Assembly (NCBI GenBank): GCA_946183365.1
Contig: CAMHAH010000005.1
Span: forward strand, 62,001-126,000
Reading direction: 5' to 3'
From: an uncultured Clostridia bacterium
GTDB lineage: Bacteria; Bacillota; Clostridia; Oscillospirales; Acutalibacteraceae
DNA: 64,000 nucleotides
The notes beneath the pieces were generated by a model that did not search any database, had not been told where the DNA came from, and saw nothing but the letters and a program-made list of their open reading frames with translations. The position numbers were made by a program, and so were the translations under genes. This document shows, piece after piece, positions 8,147 through 14,774 of this stretch (position 1 is its first letter; every line of letters starts with the position of its first letter).

Positions 8147-8194
8147 ACTGTATTATTGTATTACTACAGTAACACAATTTATTGATGCTGTCAA
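8147..8194 (-). promoter_or_regulatory. Promoter and likely autoregulatory operator of the GntR/ABC operon
   Basis: On the minus strand a perfect TTGACA (8189-8194) is 17 bases from TACTGT (8166-8171, a weak -10). The inverted repeat ACTGTA (8147-8152) / TACAGT (8165-8170) overlaps the -10 box and the start site, where a YtrA-type repressor would act. Confidence 0.55.
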
Positions 8195-8213
8195 TAGCAA
8201 ATTAAAAAATAAT

Positions 8214-8277
8214 GACTGCGATTACGCATTACGCAGTCAAATAAAAAGGAGGAGCAGACAAAAGCGTCTGTCCTCCC
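8214..8277 (-). terminator. Tandem hairpins terminating the CofE-like gene
   Basis: Reading the minus strand after the stop at 8296, a GGAGGA-CAGAC hairpin with a one-base bulge (about 8250-8277) is followed by TTTTTATTT. A second hairpin, TGACTGCG / CGCAGTCA (about 8213-8240), is followed by another T-rich run. The pair isolates this gene from the GntR promoter just beyond. Confidence 0.75.
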
Positions 8278-8295
8278 CTACTTTGTATAGATTTA

Positions 8296-9495
8296 TCAGT
8301 CGTTTGTATAGTTATCAAAATAACCCTGTACCAGCACAACAGGCGTGCCCTTATCACCCGAGCCGGATGTAAGGTCGCACAGCGAGCCGATGAGATCCGT
8401 GAGCTGTCTTGGAGTAGTACCCTGAGAAGCCATGTTGCCTACCAGATCGGCGTCTTTTGATTTTATGCTGTTCGATATTGCTTCTTTTAGTTCATCACCG
8501 CTGAGATCCTTGAAATCATTATCAGCGAGGTATTTTAGCTTTAACTCATTAGGCGTGCCTATAAGTCCCGAGGTATGAGCGGGAGAAACAACGGGATCGG
8601 CAAGCTCCCATATCTTTCCCTGAGGATCTTTGAAAGCGCCGTCGCCGTATACCATGACCTCAACGTTCTTGCCTGTTACGGCAAATATCTTCTTTTGGAT
8701 ATCCTCTACGAGAGGCTGAGCGTTCTGCGGGAAGAGCTTTACGGTATCTTCTGTAGATTTATTTGAGCCTAACAGGCCGTAATTCTCATTGTAGCCCGAG
8801 CCGTCTACAGGTGCGTTCATTATGTCATCGAGACCCAATACTGTCTTAGCGCCCGCTTCTTTAAGAATACGCTTGGTACGCTTGCGAGTATGGATATCAC
8901 AGGTGAGTACGGTATCGGTGTATTTCAATATCTCTTTAGGACGGTTGGCAAAAATGATCTCTACCTCTGCCCCGCTCTCTTTGATAAGGTCGGAATAATA
9001 CTGAACATAATCTACACCTGTGAATTCGTGTTTATTAACGCCGAAGAGCTCTCTGTAACGCTCAAGGGTGAGTACATCGCTGTAGGGGTTCACACCAGCC
9101 TCGTCGATTTTATCGATGGATACAAGCTCATTACCTACTTCATCGGAAGGATAAGAGAGCATGAGAACGATTTTTTTGCAGCCCATAGCTATACCGCGCA
9201 GGCATATCGCGAAACGGTTGCGAGAAAGGATCGGGAAAATTACGCCTACGGTACCTCCGCCGAGCTTAGCTTTTACATCATCTGCGATATTCTGTACAGT
9301 AGCGTAATTGCCCTGAGCTCTTGCCACGATGGACTCTGTTACGGCTATAACGTCTTTATCTCTCAGCGAGAAGCCCTCGCTGCCCGCGGCAGCTAAAACG
9401 CTGTCGGTTACGATAGAAGCTAAATCATCGCCTGTTCTGATAATAGGACAACGGATACCGCGGGATACGGTACCGACTAATCTCTCATTGCTCAT
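8296..9495 (-). CDS. Coenzyme F420-0:L-glutamate ligase-like protein (CofE family)
   Basis: A 399-residue protein resembling the F420 ligase family, with N-terminal RCPIIRTGDDL and DKDVIAVTESIVARAQGN, then a long extension with CDIHTRKRTKRIL and YGDGAFKDPQGKIWELADP. True CofE adds glutamate to F420-0. No other F420 genes lie in the window and gut clostridia generally do not make F420, so the substrate here is probably something else; gamma-glutamyl ligation is the family chemistry. The gene is monocistronic, closed by tandem terminators and separated from tRNA-Gly by about 200 AT-rich bases. Confidence 0.75.
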   Translation of the reverse strand: MSNERLVGTVSRGIRCPIIRTGDDLASIVTDSVLAAAGSEGFSLRDKDVIAVTESIVARAQGNYATVQNIADDVKAKLGGGTVGVIFPILSRNRFAICLRGIAMGCKKIVLMLSYPSDEVGNELVSIDKIDEAGVNPYSDVLTLERYRELFGVNKHEFTGVDYVQYYSDLIKESGAEVEIIFANRPKEILKYTDTVLTCDIHTRKRTKRILKEAGAKTVLGLDDIMNAPVDGSGYNENYGLLGSNKSTEDTVKLFPQNAQPLVEDIQKKIFAVTGKNVEVMVYGDGAFKDPQGKIWELADPVVSPAHTSGLIGTPNELKLKYLADNDFKDLSGDELKEAISNSIKSKDADLVGNMASQGTTPRQLTDLIGSLCDLTSGSGDKGTPVVLVQGYFDNYTND

Positions 9496-9656
9496 ATGTT
9501 TTACTCCTTTAATGTATTAGTTTAATAAAGCCATAGAGTATTATAAATGTACACGGTCAAATCATAATTGCGAATTAGAAAAATAGTATAAAATAATATA
9601 CCGTTTTATCTTTGATATTTAAGTTTTATCAAGCTGAGTTTGATTTCATCTTTTAT

Positions 9657-9685
9657 TTGACAAACGTTATATTATGTGCTATACT
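9657..9685 (+). promoter_or_regulatory. Promoter of tRNA-Gly
   Basis: Perfect TTGACA (9657-9662), 17-base spacer, TATACT (9680-9685), 19 bases before the mature tRNA. The boxes and spacing are identical to those of the tRNA-Gln gene at 16549. Confidence 0.85.
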
Positions 9686-9704
9686 ACAATAGAAAATTAA
9701 AAAT

Positions 9705-9778
9705 GCAGATGTAGTTTAGTGGTAGAACTTCAGCCTTCCAAGCTGACCGTGTGGGTTCGATTCCCATCATCTGCTCCA
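9705..9778 (+). tRNA. tRNA-Gly (anticodon UCC)
   Basis: A 74-base cloverleaf with acceptor GCAGATG / CATCTGC, D-loop TTTAGTGGTAGAAC, anticodon stem TCAGC / GCTGA with loop CTTCCAA (anticodon TCC at 9737-9739), and T-arm GTGGGTTCGATTCCCAT. The 3' CCA (9776-9778) is encoded. It is a single-gene unit with its own promoter and terminator. Confidence 0.97.
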
Positions 9779-9783
9779 AATCA

Positions 9784-9811
9784 AAAGGCGTCCATGAGGA
9801 CGCCTTTATTG
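9784..9811. terminator. Terminator after tRNA-Gly
   Basis: AAAGGCGTCC (9784-9793) pairs perfectly with GGACGCCTTT (9798-9807) around ATGA. T-rich sequence on the plus side and A-rich sequence on the other let it serve both the tRNA and the convergent SecB-like gene. Confidence 0.85.
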
Positions 9812-9812
9812 T

Positions 9813-10205
9813 TTAATGATTATTATCTATGCGGTAGATCTCCTGATTATCTATGTCGATATTAGGGATGATAACTGGCTGGATACCGCAGTTAGCGGTA
9901 ATTGTGGTGATGAGCGCTTTTGCGTAAGGGAAAAGAGATTTAAAGGTCTCGGTATGGATGAGCTCCTTCTTTTCGTTCTCATCGTAAGCGAAAATACCTA
10001 CAACGATAACGTGTATCTTGAACTTTTCGGGGTTTTCTTTATCGTGTACTTCGATATCGAATGTCCCCTTAGCTACATTCTTGCCTACGGCATACTGGAC
10101 CTGATATGAATATTTGTTGCCGAGAGATATCTTGGTACCGTTTTCCATTTCGTTGGCAAAATCGATTTTATCGACCTTATAAGCCTGTAAATTAACAACT
10201 GCCAT
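9813..10205 (-). CDS. SecB-like export chaperone
   Basis: A 130-residue cytosolic protein that looks like a SecB-family chaperone: strand-rich N-terminal half, then ETFKSLFPYAKALITTITANCGIQPVIIP, which matches the SecB signature in which an FPYAR-type motif leads into an amphipathic helix and a P-P loop. SecB holds precursors unfolded for SecA in proteobacteria; Gram-positive homologues are less common and mostly uncharacterised, some being toxin-antitoxin chaperones as in Mycobacterium. No toxin-antitoxin pair adjoins it here. The RBS AGGAGG is well placed. Its role may be in exporting the large dockerin enzymes, but that is inference. Confidence 0.75.
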   Translation of the reverse strand: MAVVNLQAYKVDKIDFANEMENGTKISLGNKYSYQVQYAVGKNVAKGTFDIEVHDKENPEKFKIHVIVVGIFAYDENEKKELIHTETFKSLFPYAKALITTITANCGIQPVIIPNIDIDNQEIYRIDNNH

Positions 10206-10334
10206 AAAGCTCCTCCTTTTTGGCGATATACTTCAGTTTGTTTCATTAATATGTATCGCAGAGAAATAACTGCTGAGCAATATTCTATCATCATAGCTCT
10301 TAAAAGTCAAATTTATACTTAAGCCGCGATATCT

Positions 10335-11909
10335 TTATACTATAGGCAGCTCATACTCATCATACATGGACAAGCTGCCGATACTGTATGGTGTGTTGAT
10401 ACCTATAACATATCTTTGGATGAATGTGGCGTCTGTTATCTCAAGATGACCGCTGAAGTCAACGTCGCCCGCCTGTACACTGATATTGAATTTTAGAGGG
10501 ATACCCAGTACCTCTCGCTGTATTGCTGTTGCGTCTATTCCTGTGATTTCTCTGTCGCTGTCGGCGTCGCCTATCATAACGGTATTAGATGTGATATTAA
10601 AATAATCTGTAAGCCATTTGTTTCGTTCGCCGCACCACTTTTTAAGGAAAGAGTAATTCTCATCATAGGTTTTATACGGGACCTTTTGGTAATTGAGCCA
10701 CCATCTGCCTACATTCCATTTTGTGAAATTATGAGCAAAAACCTCAGTGTGATCGGCTCTCAGCTTATCCAAAAGCCCTCTGTTTGCTGATATATTATCG
10801 ATATAAGGTTTATTCTGATAATACAGCCGCCTTATCCCATTGTTGAACCAATCCTTATTGCAAAGCAAGCGATAAAAGTTCTTTTCGCTCTGCATTATGC
10901 CGTCGCTTACACTTGCCGCTTTAGCGGACGAAGAGTTCAGATCTCCGTTAAGGTTGCCGAGTGCAAGGTCGTAATCCCACGGAGGGCCCGCGTACAGAAC
11001 TCCGTTTTTATAGAAGAAGAATACTGAGCTGTATCCGAAATCAGCGGTCTTAGCATATTCGTTGAGTAAATAAAACTTTGAGAATGAATCGATATCTATT
11101 ATTTTGCGGATCTCTTTTTCGTTTCCGGATTTCAAAGTGTTGATTATATCGGTCATTACGGCTTTGATATAAGAGAGCTGTTCACTGTCCGGCTCTTCGG
11201 GTTCGCTCACGGCAAACCTTAAGCCTCCCACGTTTATGTATGTAACGTCAGCTTCGTTTCTTGTGGCTTCAAATTCTATGAGAAAATCTTTTTTTCCACT
11301 GTTGCTATCGATATCTATGTCTACTCTGTCTTTGCCCTCCTGTACAGGCTCATATATGGTATAACAGCCGCGGTATTCACCGTCAAGCCATAATTCGGCG
11401 TATCGCTGTTCGGATGTATAAGGCAGACCCAGTTTTTGAGCGAAATCAAATACAAGATAATTCCTCAATAAAGTTGGGTCAAAGCAGTTGGCGAGCAAAG
11501 CCCACTTCTTCCCTGCTCCCATACCGAGGACTTCGGTCTTTTTATCGAACTTGAAATTGAATGACTTTTTCTCAATGGATTCTAATGCCGTACTGTTTCC
11601 GCGAACCTTCAATAAAACTGTTTTATTCAGAACAGTTCCGTCTGTATCTGTAATTGAAATCTGAGCGTTGACATAACCGTCGGTTTTTTGCAGTTTAGTT
11701 CCGTTGCCGTCCTCTGTATTGATCTCGATCTTCGGAACGTTCAAAACAGACGAACTGTTCAACGATATATTTTGAGATATTCCTGTTCCTGCGATCTGAG
11801 CGTCATCGATAACCGCGTAAGGCTCAACTTCATAAGCGCCGGCTGTTATCAAACTATTCGTTATCAAAAGTATAAAAGCAAGGATAATAGCTGAAGCTTT
11901 CTTTATCAT
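10335..11909 (-). CDS. Secreted CotH-family protein with C-terminal dockerin
   Basis: The 524-residue product has a signal peptide (first about 25 residues, ending near TAGA), a CotH domain (about 55-435) and a type I dockerin (about 447-506). CotH is an atypical protein-kinase fold; motifs include LKVRGNSTALESIEKKSFN, KWALLANCFDPTLLRNYL, the ELWLDGEYRGCYTIYEPVQ glycine-turn, and GPPWDYDLALGN, the usual metal/catalytic segment. The dockerin has two calcium loops, DADSDREITGIDA and DVDFSGHLEITDA, the second followed by TFIQRYVIGI. CotH-dockerin proteins occur in ruminococcal cellulosomes. It should dock to a cohesin scaffoldin; its kinase substrate, if any, is unknown. Confidence 0.9.
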   Translation of the reverse strand: MIKKASAIILAFILLITNSLITAGAYEVEPYAVIDDAQIAGTGISQNISLNSSSVLNVPKIEINTEDGNGTKLQKTDGYVNAQISITDTDGTVLNKTVLLKVRGNSTALESIEKKSFNFKFDKKTEVLGMGAGKKWALLANCFDPTLLRNYLVFDFAQKLGLPYTSEQRYAELWLDGEYRGCYTIYEPVQEGKDRVDIDIDSNSGKKDFLIEFEATRNEADVTYINVGGLRFAVSEPEEPDSEQLSYIKAVMTDIINTLKSGNEKEIRKIIDIDSFSKFYLLNEYAKTADFGYSSVFFFYKNGVLYAGPPWDYDLALGNLNGDLNSSSAKAASVSDGIMQSEKNFYRLLCNKDWFNNGIRRLYYQNKPYIDNISANRGLLDKLRADHTEVFAHNFTKWNVGRWWLNYQKVPYKTYDENYSFLKKWCGERNKWLTDYFNITSNTVMIGDADSDREITGIDATAIQREVLGIPLKFNISVQAGDVDFSGHLEITDATFIQRYVIGINTPYSIGSLSMYDEYELPIV

Positions 11910-12004
11910 ATAACCTCTATATTTTTTTTATATACTGCATATACTGCGTATCTATTATTATTATAGTATAATCATATCTTTAGCTTATATAGATATCCAT
12001 TATA

Positions 12005-12415
12005 TCAGGAAAGCTTCTTTTTGATAGTCAGAATGTTCTTGCCGTCCAGATATTTATACTCCATACTGTCCATCGATTTTTTGACAAGGAATATCCCAAG
12101 TCCTCCGATCTTTCTCTCCTGTGCAGAGAGTGTGACATCAGGCTCGGATTGTTTAAGCGGATCAAAGGGTATTCCGCTGTCGATGAACGTAATACTCGCG
12201 GTGCGTGAAGCTTCGTCATAATCAAAGCGAACAGTAGCTGAGCCTACTTCTGAACCATATGCATAATGCGCGATATTACCGAACATTTCATCAATAGCGA
12301 CGTCAAACTGTATCTGAGCTTTCATCGGACAGTCGACAGCTTCTAATTCTGCGTTTATAAAATCAGTTACATCATCAATATTCTCGACGGTCGCGTCAAT
12401 AGTAAGCTCTTTCAC
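12005..12415 (-). CDS. Anti-sigma-type serine kinase (RsbW/SpoIIAB-like HATPase)
   Basis: A 137-residue protein of the HATPase_c_2 type. It has the N box FDVAIDEMFGNIAHYAY, the G1-like IDSGIPFD and the G2-like GGLGIFLVKKSMD, all within one GHKL ATPase domain. RsbW and SpoIIAB bind a sigma factor and phosphorylate an STAS anti-anti-sigma partner. Neither a partner sigma nor an STAS gene is adjacent, so it may instead act in a PP2C/STAS partner-switching pathway encoded elsewhere. I chose GTG 12415, spaced four bases from AAAGGGTG, over the upstream GTG 12424 that lies inside that ribosome site. Confidence 0.8.
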   Translation of the reverse strand: MKELTIDATVENIDDVTDFINAELEAVDCPMKAQIQFDVAIDEMFGNIAHYAYGSEVGSATVRFDYDEASRTASITFIDSGIPFDPLKQSEPDVTLSAQERKIGGLGIFLVKKSMDSMEYKYLDGKNILTIKKKLS

Positions 12416-12517
12416 ACAAAACACCCTTTCGGTTTTAGGAATAGAATCAGCTGATGCGGCTTCATATATAATAAGAACTTCGCAACAGCGTTTATAACAT
12501 TTTATTGTTTATAATTA

Positions 12518-13315
12518 TCAAAGTGTTTTTATCATATATTCAACGATCTTCGCGCATCGTTCGGCTGCCTTGGTTTCAAACTGCTTATAATCTACGATCT
12601 CAGTTTCATCCGGTTTATCTGATATCGCGCGAATAACAACATAGGGTGTGTTGTTCAGATAGCACGCCTGAGCGATAGCCGCTCCTTCCATTTCACAGCA
12701 CATACCGCCGAAATTTGAAATGATCTTATCCTTTTGTTCAGATGTATTTATGAACTGATCGCCGGAGCATACTCTGCCCTCAAAAACATGGATATCGCTT
12801 GCCGACTCTTTGACAGCAGTCACAGCGGCTTTTCTCATCGCTTCATCAGCGGGGAACGCGTACAGACCAGTATATGGGATCTCTCCCTTCTTAAAGCCGA
12901 TCGCCTCTACGTCAAAATCATGCTGAACAGCATCGGTCGAGACAACTATATCGCCGATGTCGATTTTGTTGTCGAGTGAACCTGCTACTCCTGTGTTGAT
13001 GATCTTAGTGCAGTTGAATTTGTTTATCAATGTATGAGCGCATATACCGGCGTTGACCTTGCCCATGCCGCATTTGACGATAACAACGTCTTTTCCTTCA
13101 AGGGTACCTTCACAGAATTCCATCTCTGCTATTTTGGTCGTGCTTTTGATGTTTGCGGCTTCTTTCAGAGTTTTTACCTCGTTATCCATTGCTCCGATGA
13201 TACCGATGATCTCTTTTACGGATTTGTCGGAGGACTGTGAACCTGAGCAGCCTACAAGAAGAGCGCCGGGCAGAATAAGCATAGCGCATAACAGGGATAT
13301 GGTTTTTAGTTTCAT
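12518..13315 (-). CDS. MTA/SAH nucleosidase with lipoprotein signal (putatively exported)
   Basis: The catalytic part matches 5'-methylthioadenosine/S-adenosylhomocysteine nucleosidase (MtnN/Pfs): IGIIGAMDNEVKTLK at the start, VVIVKCGMGKVNAGICAHTLI, NTGVAGSLDNKIDIGDIVV, the base-binding YTGLYAFPAD area, SGDQFI and CCEMEGAAIAQAC with the catalytic Glu, and ISDKPDE with the catalytic Asp. Ahead of it is an N-terminal extension with a clear lipoprotein signal, LLVGCSGS, absent from the usual 230-residue cytosolic enzyme. The protein should be lipid-anchored outside the membrane. ATG 13315 is preferred because GAGGTG lies six bases upstream; the GTG at 13324 is part of that site. It stands alone, with no luxS or mtn operon nearby. 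Confidence 0.85.
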   Translation of the reverse strand: MKLKTISLLCAMLILPGALLVGCSGSQSSDKSVKEIIGIIGAMDNEVKTLKEAANIKSTTKIAEMEFCEGTLEGKDVVIVKCGMGKVNAGICAHTLINKFNCTKIINTGVAGSLDNKIDIGDIVVSTDAVQHDFDVEAIGFKKGEIPYTGLYAFPADEAMRKAAVTAVKESASDIHVFEGRVCSGDQFINTSEQKDKIISNFGGMCCEMEGAAIAQACYLNNTPYVVIRAISDKPDETEIVDYKQFETKAAERCAKIVEYMIKTL

Positions 13316-13444
13316 ACCTTTCACCTCAGAAATAGTTTTTTGCTGTCTAAAAGTTAAGTAAAAACCTTATGTAATAACTATAATAAATAATCGTGTATTC
13401 GTCAAGAGAAACCCGCTTATAAATCATATATTTACCGAGAAAGA

Positions 13445-13492
13445 TAAAAGCCTGTCGGCGTCCGTATAAATGTTCTCATACGCCGACAGGCA
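13445..13492 (-). terminator. Strong terminator of the FMN oxidoreductase gene
   Basis: GCCTGTCGGCGT (13450-13461) and ACGCCGACAGGC (13480-13491) form a 12-bp perfect stem. On the minus strand it is followed by TTTTAT. The plus side lacks a T run. Confidence 0.85.
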
Positions 13493-13511
13493 ATTGGTAT
13501 ATTAATTCAGA

Positions 13512-14399
13512 TCAAGGCTTCCATATAACAGTATCGTCAATGCTGTTTATCGTCGGGAAACCGCAGCGGCCCATAACGGATACAAGCTCATCGGTCATAT
13601 GCTTTATCTCGTCAGCTATCCCCTCTGCCCCGGTCTTATAAGTTTTAGCGAGGATATGCCTGCTGACGCTGACGGCATCCGCTCCCAAAGCCAAAGCCTT
13701 GAAAACATCCAAGCCTTTTTCGATACCGCAGTCAACAAAGATCTCAACATTGTCGCCGACCGCTTTCTTTATCTCGGGTAAGATGCGAAGCGGAGGAACA
13801 GCGCCGTCAAAAATACCGTGATGATGAGAGACCGTTATCGCTCTCACGCCTATAGAAGCGCATTTCAGCGCGTCGGAAACACTGAGCACTCCTTTTACCA
13901 CAAAGGGCATATCTCCGGCAGCCTTGACATAGGCTTCGAGCTGTTTGAGGCTCTTAGGCTCCATAGTGTATCCATCGACCGAATCGTAGTTACCTTTTCT
14001 GTCGAAGGCGTGGTCGATATCCATGCCGACTCCGAAAGCTCCGTTAGAAGCAGCGAATTCAATTCGATGGAAGATCTGTGATTCATCAGCGTAAGGCTTG
14101 ATTATCTCGATCGTATCCGCGCCTGTAGAGTATATATCTTTCATTTCTTCATCAGTGCTCATTCCCCACATATTCAGCGCGCCGGCGGCTTTGAAGCCTT
14201 TTGCCATTTCCGCGGGATATCCGGGGTGAGCGCCTGCCAAAAATGAGAAAGCCGCGTTCATAACAGGCGTGGAAAATGATTTACCGAGTATGGTGGTTTC
14301 AGCGTTTGGAAGAACCGCGTCGATCAGTCTTTGTTCGATCATCAGACTATCTATATATTCGCGGGTAATAATGTTTGAATCATATCTTTTTTCTGACAT
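13512..14399 (-). CDS. FMN-dependent alpha-hydroxy-acid dehydrogenase-like protein
   Basis: A 296-residue TIM-barrel flavoprotein resembling the lactate/glycolate oxidase family but shorter than the usual 350-380 residues. Visible are an FMN-facing MNAAFSFLAGAHP, the PFVVKGVLSVSDA lysine strand, ITVSHHHGIFDGA in place of the classical SNHGGR active-site loop, and the phosphate-binding DCGIEKGLDVFKALALGADAVSVSR. The HHHG variant keeps a histidine but lacks the neighbouring arginine of lactate oxidase, so the substrate is uncertain. ATG 14399 has AGGAGG six bases upstream; an upstream in-frame ATG at 14459 has no ribosome site and lies in the leader. Single gene with strong promoter and terminator. 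Confidence 0.78.
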   Translation of the reverse strand: MSEKRYDSNIITREYIDSLMIEQRLIDAVLPNAETTILGKSFSTPVMNAAFSFLAGAHPGYPAEMAKGFKAAGALNMWGMSTDEEMKDIYSTGADTIEIIKPYADESQIFHRIEFAASNGAFGVGMDIDHAFDRKGNYDSVDGYTMEPKSLKQLEAYVKAAGDMPFVVKGVLSVSDALKCASIGVRAITVSHHHGIFDGAVPPLRILPEIKKAVGDNVEIFVDCGIEKGLDVFKALALGADAVSVSRHILAKTYKTGAEGIADEIKHMTDELVSVMGRCGFPTINSIDDTVIWKP

Positions 14400-14505
14400 A
14401 TTTTCCTCCTGTTGAATGTTGATGTTATATGTGGCTTTCAGCCAATCGGTTAAGTTCATCCGGCTGTTGACAGGAATAAAAGATCATAGGTCGATCTTTT
14501 AGATG

Positions 14506-14534
14506 ATTTTAACATATACTATATATTTATTCAA
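14506..14534 (-). promoter_or_regulatory. Promoter of the FMN oxidoreductase gene
   Basis: On the minus strand TTGAAT (14529-14534) and TAAAAT (14506-14511) are spaced 17 bases. The predicted start site is at about 14500, exactly where the 8-bp inverted repeat begins, so the transcript would start with a stem-loop or the site could be an operator. Confidence 0.6.
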
Positions 14535-14703
14535 GACTTAAAAGCATAAATAATTATTGTGTTTATAATTATTTGTTGCTGAATGTTTAGTGATGAATTA
14601 AGAATGATCCGGCATATATAATCACACCATTCGATCGAAAAAAACTCTGACACAATAAAATACCTGTGAGAATAATAAGCCGCTCTTTGATATAAATCAA
14701 ATA

Positions 14704-14732
14704 TTGAACTGAAAGGGAAATTATAGTATCAT
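14704..14732 (+). promoter_or_regulatory. Promoter of the dockerin protease gene
   Basis: TTGAAC (14704-14709), 17-base spacer and TATCAT (14727-14732), 43 bases before the ATG. A TATAAT at 14732-14737 is nearby, but at the wrong distance. Confidence 0.5.
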
Positions 14733-14774
14733 ATAATTAAAAGCAATGTTTCGTGTTCTGAAAGGAAGAAGATC

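Larger units (their letters stand above)
14400..14774. other. Divergent intergenic region with two promoters and a leader hairpin
   Basis: Some 375 AT-rich bases between divergent genes. The minus-strand gene has a leader of about 100 bases that begins in a perfect inverted repeat at 14478-14500 (AAAAGATC, 7-base loop, GATCTTTT). The plus-strand gene has its promoter at 14704-14732. The centre (about 14540-14700) shows nothing I can name. Confidence 0.6.

Noticed and set aside
8890..9396. 168-codon plus-strand ORF inside the CofE-like gene
   Set aside because: Shadow frame; no ribosome site or known family.
13316..13324. GTG 13324 as start of the nucleosidase (and similar GTG starts at 20342 and 12424)
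   Set aside because: In each case the GTG is part of a GAGGTG- or GGGTG-type ribosome site for the start six to nine bases further on.
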